From contig JANXEF010000006.1 in the NCBI GenBank assembly GCA_025057895.1, forward strand, positions 1 to 64,000: a DNA stretch of 64,000 bases, given 5' to 3'. The notes beneath the pieces are model-generated. The model did not search any database. It saw only the letters and a list, made by a program, of their open reading frames with translations, and had not been told where the DNA came from. This DNA comes from Archaeoglobaceae archaeon. GTDB taxonomy: Archaea; Halobacteriota; Archaeoglobi; Archaeoglobales; Archaeoglobaceae. This document shows, piece by piece, positions 8,912 to 17,362 of the stretch. Numbering within the stretch: position 1 is the first letter of the stretch; the number at the start of each line of letters is the position of its first letter. The position numbers and the translations under genes were made by a program.

Positions 8912-9362
8912 AGAGAGTCACCCCTTCTTCCTTGTAAGTCCTCAAAACAAAATGGGTTACGGTATCTCTTACTTCAGGAATCGTTGAGATCTTTTCAGCA
9001 ACAAAAAAGGCGACGTCTTTAAGACTTTTCCCTCTTATAACTACTTGGAAATCAGCTTCTCCACTAACAAGCCTAACAGCATGCACTTCAGGGAACTTAG
9101 CAATCCTCCTTGCGATGTCTTCGTAGCCTTTTTCCCTTGATAGAGAAACCTTTACATTTATGACTGCATAAACGTAATCTTCTTGCAGTTTTTCCCAGTT
9201 AACAATAGCTTTATATTTCAAGATCACTCCGTCCTCTTCCATTCTTCTTATGCTCTCCTTGACAGTTTCAATGCTAACTCCAAGTGCTTCAGATAATTCT
9301 TCATAGCTAACTCTCGCATTCTCTTCAAGAAGTTTTAACAACTCGATTTCGAATTTTTCCAC
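8871..9362 (-). CDS. Lrp/AsnC-family transcriptional regulator
   Basis: 163 aa. The N-terminal helix-turn-helix (about residues 5-50: LLKLLEENARVSYEELSEAL, then SIETVKESIRRMEEDG) is followed by an AsnC/RAM ligand-binding domain with ETHF-like VTHFVLRTYKEEG near the C-terminus. The likely start is a GTG at 9362, which sits about 24 nt from a TATA box and so would be leaderless. It is the first gene of a run with the aminotransferase, moaD, lhr and ubiA, and probably senses an amino acid and controls that aminotransferase. Confidence 0.88.
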   Translation of the reverse strand: MEKFEIELLKLLEENARVSYEELSEALGVSIETVKESIRRMEEDGVILKYKAIVNWEKLQEDYVYAVINVKVSLSREKGYEDIARRIAKFPEVHAVRLVSGEADFQVVIRGKSLKDVAFFVAEKISTIPEVRDTVTHFVLRTYKEEGVTLFADEEDRRLAFVP

Positions 9363-9380
9363 AGGTTAACTTAGAGTCGT

Positions 9381-9409
9381 TGTATTTTAACCTTCTTATG
9401 CGAAATTTC
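9381..9409 (-). promoter_or_regulatory. promoter of the Lrp-like regulator operon
   Basis: The minus strand has TTAAAATACA (9381-9390), a TATA element about 24 nt before the GTG at 9362, implying a leaderless transcript. A short palindrome GAAATTTC (9402-9409) lies just upstream, where an Lrp-type protein could bind for autoregulation. Confidence 0.45.
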
Positions 9410-9537
9410 ACTTTTGACAGAAAAAGTTTATTAACTATAATGTGCAACTATGATTGGGGGTGAGGAGCCAAGGTTGAGAAGTCTTAAATTGGTATCTCCA
9501 GACTCTCGAATATTACCTCTTTTCTTTATTTTGAGAA

Positions 9538-10413
9538 TTACTTTGGGATTACTCTAAGAATTTTCGCTTTTTCACTGTGAATGGAGTAATTTGCAGTGGT
9601 TGCAGGAATTAAGCAGGAATATCCCTTTTGTAATTCTACAACCTCTTTCTCACTCCTCAGAATCGCAAATCCATCAAGGTTGAGAAGAATATTAAATGTG
9701 TTGATCGCAAAATCTTGTTTTCCAACAACCTCTACAATTTCTGCTGTGAAAAATTCTGTCTCTATTTTCCCCTTTTTGCCCCTCACTTCAAAATCTTCCA
9801 CTTTCTTTAAGTTAATAGCCTTTTTTATTTTCTCATCTCTCATCTCAACACTTGCCTCAGAGCTAGTTCCAATTTCTATGAATTTTGCATTCTCTGCGGA
9901 ATGTATAATTCCTGGGGGGATTAGAAACGTGTCGTAAGCAGTTGCTGAAAATCTGTTCATTCTATTCCATATCTCCTCGTTCAAGATATGATCGAGTTCA
10001 TCTGGCTTGACTTCTCCATTGAAACCAATGTATACAACTCCGGATATAATAATCCAGGCCTTAAACTTTCCACCTTCGCTCATTCCGAAAATTTCTGCAG
10101 TTTTTTCAGATGGATGGACATGTGGATCAATTTTTCCAGAAACGTCCACTATTTTTAAGAGAATGGGAAAAGTCCTGTATTTTTCTGCGAGAGAGCCCAT
10201 GATCTCCGCTTTTTTCTCTATAAAAAATTCTGATAGTTTTGAAATTCCTTTTTTAATTAAAATATATGATGGATTTGAAGGATTGGCTGAAAATTCCCAT
10301 GATTCCCCAATACCCTTCCTTCTAAAACCTTTCAGTAAGGCTATCCATTCACCACCCCAAGGTCTTTCTATCAAGTTTTCTGTTGCCTGAAATATGAACT
10401 TTGGAAGTTCCAT
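9538..10413 (-). CDS. manA: type I mannose-6-phosphate isomerase-like protein
   Basis: 291 aa. The metal-site motifs of type I phosphomannose isomerases are present: DPHVHPSEKTAE (about 108-119, two His and a Glu) and the late His in PPGIIHSAEN; RPWGGEW near residue 18 is also conserved. It converts fructose-6-P and mannose-6-P for nucleotide-sugar and glycan synthesis. It is short compared with bacterial ManA, as usual for archaeal members. Single gene with its own short upstream region (10414-10463). Confidence 0.8.
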   Translation of the reverse strand: MELPKFIFQATENLIERPWGGEWIALLKGFRRKGIGESWEFSANPSNPSYILIKKGISKLSEFFIEKKAEIMGSLAEKYRTFPILLKIVDVSGKIDPHVHPSEKTAEIFGMSEGGKFKAWIIISGVVYIGFNGEVKPDELDHILNEEIWNRMNRFSATAYDTFLIPPGIIHSAENAKFIEIGTSSEASVEMRDEKIKKAINLKKVEDFEVRGKKGKIETEFFTAEIVEVVGKQDFAINTFNILLNLDGFAILRSEKEVVELQKGYSCLIPATTANYSIHSEKAKILRVIPK

Positions 10414-10463
10414 GGTTTAAGTTGCCTCGGAGATATATATTTTACATTTGAAGTCTTCCTAAG

Positions 10464-10997
10464 CTATCCTCTCAAGAATTCTTTTGAATCTATTATCTCC
10501 GCGTTGAAAACGTTTCTCATGTGTCTTATTGCATACTCTTGCTCGTAATCGCTCAGGGCTTTTGTACAATCCTGAATTACTGAAACTCTATACCCTCTTA
10601 TCGCCGCATCTCCAGCTGTGTGGAGAACACATATATTCGTTGCAACACCACAGATGTACAATTTTTCTATTCCAAGTTCTATGAGTAAAAGATCAAGATC
10701 TGTGCCAAAAAAAGCTGAATATCTTCTTTTTTTCACAAAATAATCTTCATCTCTTACTTTCAACTCATCGATTATTTCTGCACCCTCTGTGTTCATTATA
10801 CAATGTTTTGGCCAGATCTTAAACTCTTCATCATCAGTTCTATGCCAGTCTTGGGTGAATATTATCTTCATTCTCCTTCTAGCTCTCTCGACAACTTTTT
10901 CCATACTTTCGAATATTTCCTCAGCTTTCGGAATATACAGAGCTCCTTTTGGATAGCAAAAATCCTTTTGCATGTCAACAACGATTAGAGTTTCCAT
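10464..10997 (-). CDS. pncA: nicotinamidase / isochorismatase-family hydrolase
   Basis: 177 aa. The catalytic triad of the cysteine hydrolase family is visible: Asp in IVVDMQKDFC (about residue 8), Lys in YFVKKRRYSAF (about 89) and Cys in GVATNICVLHTA (about 127). TQDWH supplies metal-site residues. The YSAFFGTDL segment is typical of nicotinamidase, which makes nicotinate for NAD salvage. Stands alone between manA and the divergent moaC. Confidence 0.82.
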   Translation of the reverse strand: METLIVVDMQKDFCYPKGALYIPKAEEIFESMEKVVERARRRMKIIFTQDWHRTDDEEFKIWPKHCIMNTEGAEIIDELKVRDEDYFVKKRRYSAFFGTDLDLLLIELGIEKLYICGVATNICVLHTAGDAAIRGYRVSVIQDCTKALSDYEQEYAIRHMRNVFNAEIIDSKEFLRG

Positions 10998-11046
10998 GAT
11001 TTCTGTTGTTGAGAGAGAAATATATTTCTAACTACTCTCTCTTTTC

Positions 11047-11508
11047 ATGGAGTTTGCACACATCAGTGAAGGAAAAGCAAGAATGGTGGATATTTCAGAA
11101 AAAGTAGAAGTACCTAGAATTGCAGTTGCAGAAGGTATAATAAAACTAAAAAAGAAGACCATTGAAGCAATCATGAGAAATGAAGTTGTGAAGGGAAATG
11201 TCCTTGCAGCTGCGAATATAGCTGGAGTTATTGCTGTAAAAAAGACCTCTGAACTCATTCCCATGTGTCACCAAATACCTATAAACTCTGCTGAGTTCAA
11301 ATTCGAAATAGAAGAGAATTCTATTCGTGTCTTTTGCACTGTAAAGTCAAAAAGTAAAACAGGAGTTGAAATGGAAGCTTTGACTGGAGTTTCAATTGCT
11401 TTGCTAACTATTTGGGATATGGTTAAATCTCTCGAGAAAGATGAGAGTGGGAACTATCCAGAGACGTCAATAGAAAAAATAGTGCTCTTGAAAAAAATCA
11501 AAGGATAG
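11047..11508 (+). CDS. moaC: cyclic pyranopterin monophosphate synthase MoaC
   Basis: 153 aa, the normal MoaC length. Conserved pieces: KARMVDISEK at the start, GNVLAAANIAGVIAVKKTSELIPMCHQIP as separate blocks about 55-83, and GVEMEALTGVSIALLTIWDM with catalytic-region Glu/Asp. It completes formation of cPMP in molybdenum/tungsten cofactor synthesis. Divergent from the nicotinamidase gene. It is not next to other moa genes; moaD is 3 kb away. Confidence 0.92.
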   Translation: MEFAHISEGKARMVDISEKVEVPRIAVAEGIIKLKKKTIEAIMRNEVVKGNVLAAANIAGVIAVKKTSELIPMCHQIPINSAEFKFEIEENSIRVFCTVKSKSKTGVEMEALTGVSIALLTIWDMVKSLEKDESGNYPETSIEKIVLLKKIKG

Positions 11509-11521
11509 TTTAATTTTTGAA

Positions 11522-11565
11522 AAGACTTTCTAGAAGGGGTGTCCCATATTTTTAGCGAAAGTCTT
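11522..11565. repeat. stem-loop between moaC and tRNA-Gly(GCC)
   Basis: AAGACTTTC (11522-11530) and GAAAGTCTT (11557-11565) are perfect 9-bp inverted arms around a 26-nt loop, which itself can pair GGG with CCC. It lies 14 nt after the moaC stop and overlaps the start of the tRNA TATA region (GTCTTATTAAAC, 11561-11572). It may end moaC transcription or regulate the tRNA promoter. Confidence 0.4.
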
Positions 11566-11592
11566 ATTAAACAAAGAAGGAATTTTCCCTCA

Positions 11593-11667
11593 GCGCCGAT
11601 GGTGTAGCCTGGTCTAACACAGGGGCTTGCCGAGCCCCTGCCCCGGGTTCAAATCCCGGTCGGCGCA
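11593..11667 (+). tRNA. tRNA-Gly (anticodon GCC)
   Basis: Acceptor arms GCGCCGA/TCGGCGC, anticodon stem GGGGC/GCCCC with loop TTGCCGA (anticodon GCC), T arm with GGTTCAAATCC, discriminator A at 11667. No encoded CCA and no intron. The TATA element is at about 11563-11572. The 3' two thirds overlap the end of a convergent GNAT reading frame. Confidence 0.96.
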
Positions 11668-12225
11668 TTCTTCCAAAGAGGTCGTTTGAATCTCTCTGAT
11701 CATTCTGACCCATTTTCCCACTTTGTTAACACCTCTAAAACCATTTCTCTCATAAAACAATCTCGCAAAATGATTTCCTTCACCAACCCAAAGTTCCATC
11801 AGATCTCTTTTCATATTAAGAGCATGGAATAGGGCTGATCTAAGCAATTTTGAACCAATTCCCCTTTTTCTAAAATCAGGTAGAACGAAGATTTCGTGGA
11901 TTTCGCAGACTTTTTTCAGTTCAAAAAGACTTAACCAGTTTGCGTCACAAGCGATGAAGCCAACGGTCTTTGAATCCATTTCTGCAACCATAAATCCACT
12001 CTCATCTCTTTTTAGCAACCAGTTGAAGTAATTTTTTATTTCCCTTCTCGTTTTATAAGCGTACTCTTCTAACCCTCTGTAGCTGATTAAATAAGCTTCG
12101 ACGAAGTTTTTTAAATCTTCTCTCCTGATCTTTCTAACCTCCACAAAAATTAAGTCTTTAATTTCTGCTTTTAAATCCTTTTGAAAATCTGGGTCTAAGC
12201 AATTTAAAAATTTAGAGCTGTTCAA
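11614..12225 (-). CDS. GNAT-family N-acetyltransferase
   Basis: 203 codons. The GNAT acetyl-CoA-binding core is seen in IHEIFVLPDFRKRGIGSKLL (about 120-139, R-x-x-G-I-G), followed by a terminal LFYERNGFRGV. The N-terminus begins with MNSSKFLNCLDP and the first 30 residues are not obviously part of the fold. The last roughly 18 residues (ending RDLNPGQGLGKPLC) are translated from the antisense strand of tRNA-Gly(GCC), because no stop occurs earlier. Start overlaps the DHPS-like gene by 4 nt. Substrate unknown (RimI-like or small molecule). Confidence 0.72.
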   Translation of the reverse strand: MNSSKFLNCLDPDFQKDLKAEIKDLIFVEVRKIRREDLKNFVEAYLISYRGLEEYAYKTRREIKNYFNWLLKRDESGFMVAEMDSKTVGFIACDANWLSLFELKKVCEIHEIFVLPDFRKRGIGSKLLRSALFHALNMKRDLMELWVGEGNHFARLFYERNGFRGVNKVGKWVRMIREIQTTSLEECADRDLNPGQGLGKPLC

Positions 12226-13637
12226 TAAAATCCAAAATTCAAATCTCTGTCCTGAATGTAGTTCTTTCCCAACTTCAACGCAATCTCAGCTTTCATCAGT
12301 TCTCTACCAAGATAACCAGCATGATCAAGTCTTGAAACTAGTCCAAATCTTAGAACGGTGTCAAGTATTTCCTTGGCATTCTTTCCTGCAATCGTTAACT
12401 TTTCGTGTTTGCAAAAGATTTTTCCTTCTGAAATGAAAATTATAAAATCTCCAAAAGGATCTCTTTGGAATTCACTAAACTCCTGAGCAATCAAAAAATC
12501 TTCAGCCTTTGTAGTTTCATACTTCAATTTTTCTTTGAGAACAAGAAGACTGACTCCAGCATCCTTTGGCGGAGAGTTCCTAATTTTCGAAATTTTTGCA
12601 AGGTAGGAAGCAATTCTTAGCTCTTTTACACTTCCAAAAGTTTTTGGACTCGCTTCTGTTGTGAAAAGCAAATTACAACCTATTTCTTCCGCTATAAAGG
12701 CAAGTAAAGCGTTAATACCAATGCTGTCTGCGTCGCTTAATTCAGTCACGTTTCCCACACCGAATAAGAGTGGAGTTTCAGAATCGAGTTTCCTAAAATC
12801 CAAATATCTTTCTATCGATTTTGCAACGTTAAGAGGTGGGTCAAGAATGGGATCTGCAATGACTTTTTCTGTTCTCTTTCTAGCAACTTCTAGTAACTTG
12901 AGAAGACTTTCAATGTTCTTTTCTGCCACAACGATTGCTTGATCTTCTAAAAATTCCAATATTTCAATGTTTGAACTTGAAAGACTCATTACCATGTCTA
13001 CACCATGTTTTACAGCAATTTCAATCGCTTTTTTGCTGAAAGTATCAACACTAATGGGTTTTTTTGACTCATCAACTGCAATTTTTATAATTCTGCTTAT
13101 TTTTTCGGTTTCGAATTCTAAAGGGATTCCAATGTCGATTATGTCCGCATTCTCCGATAGATATTCGATTTTCTCTTTAAATTTCTCGACATCAGTTATG
13201 GTAATTTCTGCAACAATTTTCATCCTACTATTACCCCCAATCGAGATATCACGTATCTTGAAAACTGGAGCTTTTTCGAGCTCATTTACTTCTTTAAAAA
13301 CTTCTTCAGCTTTTATTGCATCGATGAGCTTGCAAGCAGGAATTTTATGTGAAAAATCTATTTTTCCAACAAATCTTAAAACTCTTTTTATGTCAGAAGC
13401 ATGCAAAGGCCCAAGCCTAATCTTTACACCTTTTTTTTTCTCGAATTCTTCCCAATTGCAATCCTTTGTTAATCCAGGGACAAAAACTATATCGTAATTC
13501 CCTAAATCCAAGTTTTCTAGGTTTTTTGGAGTTATAAAAGCAGCCACGTCCAAATCGCATACGTAAACATCTGCATTTTCAGAATTTTCCCTTACGATCT
13601 TTTCTGCGAGTTTTCCAGTTGTGATAAGGATTCTCAC
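12222..13637 (-). CDS. dihydropteroate synthase-like protein (archaeal TIGR00284 type)
   Basis: A 471-aa archaeal protein with a central TIM-barrel related to dihydropteroate synthase (ADIIDIG near 165, KPISVDTFSKKAIEIAVKHG near 192, IADPILDPPL near 260), flanked by an N-terminal domain of about 130 residues and a C-terminal domain that canonical FolP lacks. The family is found in archaea that use methanopterin, so a role in pterin synthesis is plausible but not proven. The downstream GNAT gene overlaps it by 4 nt. Confidence 0.8.
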   Translation of the reverse strand: MRILITTGKLAEKIVRENSENADVYVCDLDVAAFITPKNLENLDLGNYDIVFVPGLTKDCNWEEFEKKKGVKIRLGPLHASDIKRVLRFVGKIDFSHKIPACKLIDAIKAEEVFKEVNELEKAPVFKIRDISIGGNSRMKIVAEITITDVEKFKEKIEYLSENADIIDIGIPLEFETEKISRIIKIAVDESKKPISVDTFSKKAIEIAVKHGVDMVMSLSSSNIEILEFLEDQAIVVAEKNIESLLKLLEVARKRTEKVIADPILDPPLNVAKSIERYLDFRKLDSETPLLFGVGNVTELSDADSIGINALLAFIAEEIGCNLLFTTEASPKTFGSVKELRIASYLAKISKIRNSPPKDAGVSLLVLKEKLKYETTKAEDFLIAQEFSEFQRDPFGDFIIFISEGKIFCKHEKLTIAGKNAKEILDTVLRFGLVSRLDHAGYLGRELMKAEIALKLGKNYIQDRDLNFGFY

Positions 13638-13710
13638 ATTCTCCCCCCAAATCCAATCGAAATGAATGAATGAGATTAGGTAAAATATTTTTAAATAATT
13701 ATTTTTGATA

Positions 13711-14169
13711 TCATCTCAATATTGGTCCCACATCTGGATAACCTTGTCTTTGGCCAGTACCAGCCATTTTTTGCAATTTTTTTGGATTTAAGAGCAAATC
13801 AACAGCATTTCTCACGTGTTCACGAATTCTGTTCTCCGCAATCATTAACAAATCTTTCTCGTTATCTGCTTCATCTTCGTGTATAGTCACATCGATCACA
13901 TGTTTTCCAGTTGAAAGCTGCACGATCATCAGTCCTATACTCAAGGTAAGATAGCTCAAAAGATCTTTTTGCGTCTTTCCAACCCATCCTAGCGAAATCG
14001 CAATATCGCAACCTCCCTCTAGCAATTTCTTCACTGCAATTGGTAGATCCTTTATTCCTGGAACTGTATATCTTTCATACTTTAGACTTGATATTTTTCT
14101 TAACTCCTCTATTGCGATCTTACCCATGTCGATTCTTGAGAAAGTTGTATCTGCGATGCCAATTTTCAA
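13711..14169 (-). CDS. ribC: archaeal riboflavin synthase
   Basis: About 152 aa from a TTG at 14169. I prefer this to the in-frame ATG at 14202 because the archaeal RibC family begins right at KIGIADTTFSRIDMGKIAI, a purine-rich GGGGGG lies just upstream, and the TTG follows the aminotransferase stop with only a 1-nt gap. Other marks: YTVPGIKDLPIAVKKLLEGG and the conserved GWVGKTQKD. It dismutates two lumazines to riboflavin; the fold is that of lumazine synthase. Third gene of a set with ribL. Confidence 0.85.
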   Translation of the reverse strand: MKIGIADTTFSRIDMGKIAIEELRKISSLKYERYTVPGIKDLPIAVKKLLEGGCDIAISLGWVGKTQKDLLSYLTLSIGLMIVQLSTGKHVIDVTIHEDEADNEKDLLMIAENRIREHVRNAVDLLLNPKKLQKMAGTGQRQGYPDVGPILR

Positions 14170-14170
14170 A

Positions 14171-15286
14171 TCAATCCCCCAATAATCGCATCGCCTTTTC
14201 AAGCGATGAATTTATCAAAGATTTTCTCAACAAAACGTCTTCGATTGCAGAGAGAGTTGCAATGACTTCAAGTTTTCCAATGTTCCCCATAGTCCCAATT
14301 CTAAATATCTTACCCTTTATCCTGTCCTGTCCACCACTTATGAGTATTTCATATTCTCTTCTCAGCGTATCTCTCAGCTCTTTTTCTGTTATTCCATTCG
14401 GAACTCTTATCGCTGTAACTGTGTTTGAAAATTCTGCCTTTTCATCAATATCTGGGAACAACTTCAGTCCTGCAGAAATTGCCCACTCTCTGACAGCTTT
14501 GCTCATCTTTCTGTGTCTCTTTATTCTATTCTCAAGTCCTTCTTCTCTTATAATTTTCAAAGCTTCTTCTAGAGCAAAGAAGAGTGGAATTGCTGGAGTA
14601 TATGGGGTCTGAAGCTCTATAAACTTTTTCTTGTAGGCTTTTAGATCAAAATAGTAAGGGCATTTTGGATTATAGAAATCCCAAGCTCTTTCGTTGACAG
14701 CTACAACCGCAATACCGGGAGGGGCACCAAGACATTTTTGACTACCAACAATTGCAACATCGATTCCCCATTCATCCATTTTCACATAATCTCCGCCTGC
14801 AGATGTTATAGCATCCATAATCGTAAGTGCCCCATATTTCTTTGCAATCTTTCCAATCTCCTCCGCTGGATTTAAAATTCCAGTTGATGTCTCGTTGTGA
14901 ACAAAAGCGACAACATTAGCTCCTCTCTCAAGACTTTCTTTCAATTTCTCTAGTTTAATTGTTTTTCCCCAATCAAAGCTTAGTCTTTCAACCTCAACAT
15001 AACGTTCTGCAATTTCTCCTAGTCTTTCTCCGAATTTTCCATTTTCAAGTGTAACAAATTTCGCAGATTTGCTGAATGAAGCTATCGCAGCCTCAAGACC
15101 TGCAGTTCCTGATCCCGATATAAAGAATATGTCCCCTTTTGTTGAAAAAACTTCTTTCATAACTTCAACACAAAAACGCAGAATCTCTCCAAATTCTGCT
15201 GATCTATGACCTATCATCTGTCTGCACATAGCCTTTATTATCCTCTCATGCACCTGAACCGGGCCCGGAATCATCAACAGCATCAT
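14171..15286 (-). CDS. class V PLP aminotransferase (alanine/serine-glyoxylate type)
   Basis: 371 aa. MIPGPVQVHERI at the N-terminus, GHRSAEFGEI, the SGSGTAGLEAA loop, DAITSAGGDYV, and the PLP lysine in GSQKCLGAPPG near residue 191 define the alanine-glyoxylate/serine-pyruvate aminotransferase family. In archaea members have been tied to several amino acid routes; the substrate is open. It is locked between ribL (4-nt overlap) and ribC (1-nt gap). Confidence 0.85.
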   Translation of the reverse strand: MMLLMIPGPVQVHERIIKAMCRQMIGHRSAEFGEILRFCVEVMKEVFSTKGDIFFISGSGTAGLEAAIASFSKSAKFVTLENGKFGERLGEIAERYVEVERLSFDWGKTIKLEKLKESLERGANVVAFVHNETSTGILNPAEEIGKIAKKYGALTIMDAITSAGGDYVKMDEWGIDVAIVGSQKCLGAPPGIAVVAVNERAWDFYNPKCPYYFDLKAYKKKFIELQTPYTPAIPLFFALEEALKIIREEGLENRIKRHRKMSKAVREWAISAGLKLFPDIDEKAEFSNTVTAIRVPNGITEKELRDTLRREYEILISGGQDRIKGKIFRIGTMGNIGKLEVIATLSAIEDVLLRKSLINSSLEKAMRLLGD

Positions 15287-15708
15287 TTCACCCCATATTT
15301 CTCGACTATTCTTTCAATAATCTTGTGCGAACTACAAAGTTTACAATCTTCCCTAGCTTTTATTCTTACAACTTCGCATCTCAAGTTACGTTTTTTAAGT
15401 TCTTCTCTAAGCCATTCCTCGCTGAAATGCTGATCATAACCCAAGACGATTATGTCAGGCTTTAGCTCAATTATTGGTTTGAAGATGTCATTTTCGTCTC
15501 CAAGAATAGCTTTATCCACAAATTTCAATGCTTCAACAACTTTTCTTCTCTGTTCCTCTGGAATAACAGGTTTTGGTTTGTGTTGGACATTTTTTTCTCT
15601 AGCAATGATTACGATCAGCTCATCTCCAAGCTTCTTAGCTTCTTCAAGAAACCTTATGTGTCCTGGATGGAGAATGTCAAAAGTTCCTGTGGCGACAACT
15701 CTCTTCAT
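15283..15708 (-). CDS. ribL: archaeal FAD synthetase RibL
   Basis: 141 aa from the ATG at 15708; the frame could start at a TTG at 15717, but the family begins MKRVVATGTFD. The nucleotidyltransferase motif GTFDILHPGH is near residue 6 and GYDQHFSEEWL near 97. The C-terminal CKLC pair matches the two cysteines of archaeal RibL. It adenylates FMN to FAD. It heads the set ribL, aminotransferase, ribC, so cofactor production from lumazine to FAD is coordinated. Confidence 0.88.
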   Translation of the reverse strand: MKRVVATGTFDILHPGHIRFLEEAKKLGDELIVIIAREKNVQHKPKPVIPEEQRRKVVEALKFVDKAILGDENDIFKPIIELKPDIIVLGYDQHFSEEWLREELKKRNLRCEVVRIKAREDCKLCSSHKIIERIVEKYGVK

Positions 15709-15821
15709 CCCAAGCAAATTTTAAAGATGTTGCATAAACTTTTTTCGTTCTTAAAAACTCAATGTTGCATTGGAAATTGGGGAACTAGAAAAATACTTTA
15801 ACTCTATTTAAGAATTTTTTT

Positions 15822-16526
15822 GTGTATGGTAGCTACAAACTCCGCGATCTTAACATCGAAATTAACGATATAAGAATTTGGACAGAATATGATGGATTTT
15901 ACAGATATAAGAGGAGATCTAGAGAATCCGAAATCGAAAAAATTTTGTTAAACGACTCTGAAATCCTTTTAAATCCAGTAGAACCAGTAAATCTTCCAAA
16001 AAAAATAACGAATTATCTATTCCTTCATTTTGAAAAACCATTAGTCGTTGAACCAGATCTGAGTGTCGAGATCTTTCTAACTTTTCCAATAGAGATCGGT
16101 GTTTTTGCTGTGAAAGATGGACTATTCGAAGACATAGACATCTTTAGTTTTGTGAGACCAAAGTTTACGCTTTATGGAGAGCCAAGAGGAGGAACAATAG
16201 CTAGATACTGGAAAACTGAAGTTTTTAACAAAATACCAGAAATCAACGTTCTCGAGATGGGTGTTATGAAGCTAAAAATCTTGAACATGAGTGATTCGTG
16301 GTGTGAAGTGAGCAAAGCCGTTTTCGACGTTCATGGAATGAAGATATACTATAATAGTAATATGGTTTCATCGATTGCAGAGATGAGAATTCATTCTAAA
16401 AGAGTTGCTGAAACTAGCTTTTTTGATAGACCTATTTTCGAGAACATGAAGACAGCCATTGAACTATACACTACAAGGAAGATTCCAATACTAAGCACTA
16501 AATTCACGATGGAGTGGGGAACATGA
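15822..16526 (+). CDS. DUF432-family protein paired with MscS
   Basis: 234 aa, starting at a GTG (15822) that lies about 25 nt behind the AT-rich element ACTCTATTTAAG, consistent with a leaderless message. It has no signal peptide or membrane helices and is rich in beta-strand-like segments, e.g. KFTLYGEPRGGTIARYW. This is the archaeal DUF432 family, which I recall being encoded next to MscS-type channels, as here with an ATGA overlap. A cytoplasmic accessory or sensor of the channel is an inference from context. Confidence 0.7.
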   Translation: MYGSYKLRDLNIEINDIRIWTEYDGFYRYKRRSRESEIEKILLNDSEILLNPVEPVNLPKKITNYLFLHFEKPLVVEPDLSVEIFLTFPIEIGVFAVKDGLFEDIDIFSFVRPKFTLYGEPRGGTIARYWKTEVFNKIPEINVLEMGVMKLKILNMSDSWCEVSKAVFDVHGMKIYYNSNMVSSIAEMRIHSKRVAETSFFDRPIFENMKTAIELYTTRKIPILSTKFTMEWGT

Positions 16527-17362
16527 TTGAGGAGATTTTTTTATTAACTTTGCGAATTCTCGAATTCCCTCTATACGGTGAAGTGAAAGTAAGAGATCTG
16601 ATACTTGCAATTCTCGTAATTATAATTGCAGCAATCATTGCCAAGTTCATTTCAATGAGCCTGAGAAGGTCCCTTACAGACAAAATGCGAAAAGATCAGT
16701 TAGAACTACTCTTGAAATTTGTCTATGCAACGATATTACTCTTCGCATTCGCCTCTGTTACACCAATACTTGGTGTTAATCTTACAGGTTTACTAGTCGC
16801 TGGGGGAATAGTAGGTATAGCGATAGGCTTTGCAAGCCAAAAGGTTGTTTCAAACTTTCTCTCAGGGCTTTTTCTCATTGCAGAAAGACCTATCAAGATA
16901 GGAGACCAGATAATTGTCGAAAACGTTGCTGGCTATGTCGAAGACATGAGTATAATGTCAACTATTGTTAGGACATACGATGGATTATATGTTAGGATTC
17001 CAAACGAGAAGTTGTTTTCTTCCAATATAACAAATCCCATAGCAAATGTTGCAAGAAGATTCGATTATCAGATGAGCATTCGTTACGGCGACGACGTAAA
17101 TAAGGCGATTGAGATTATAAGGAAAGTGATTGAAGATTATCCCTTTGCTCTAAAAATTCCAGAACCAAGAGTTTTCGTCGACAATCTTGGAGATAGTGGT
17201 TTTAACATAGTTGCAAGGATCTGGACCCCATCTGGTGTTTGGCTTGAAGTCAAAATGGATTTACTATTGAAGATAAAGTTGGAACTAGAGAAGAATGGAA
17301 TCGAAATATCTTTACCGCAGAGAGTTATATGGTTTGGAAAAAGTGAAAAAAAGTCAGCTTAG
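16523..17362 (+). CDS. mscS: MscS-family mechanosensitive ion channel
   Basis: 279 aa from the ATG at 16523, which overlaps the upstream TGA in ATGA; a GTG at 16514 is less likely. Three N-terminal membrane helices (about 20-110) end in the pore helix GIVGIAIGFASQKVVSNFLS, followed by the MscS signature IKIGDQI and the cytoplasmic beta/alpha-beta domain. It opens under membrane tension to release solutes in hypo-osmotic shock. Its last 9 nt overlap the convergent aconitase X gene. Confidence 0.9.
   Translation: MIEEIFLLTLRILEFPLYGEVKVRDLILAILVIIIAAIIAKFISMSLRRSLTDKMRKDQLELLLKFVYATILLFAFASVTPILGVNLTGLLVAGGIVGIAIGFASQKVVSNFLSGLFLIAERPIKIGDQIIVENVAGYVEDMSIMSTIVRTYDGLYVRIPNEKLFSSNITNPIANVARRFDYQMSIRYGDDVNKAIEIIRKVIEDYPFALKIPEPRVFVDNLGDSGFNIVARIWTPSGVWLEVKMDLLLKIKLELEKNGIEISLPQRVIWFGKSEKKSA

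Noticed and set aside
9450-9557. 35-codon open frame starting MIGGEEPRLRSL with a TATA-like element upstream
   Set aside because: Too short, overlaps the end of manA and shows no family features; could also be part of a non-coding RNA, but I see no C/D or H/ACA boxes.
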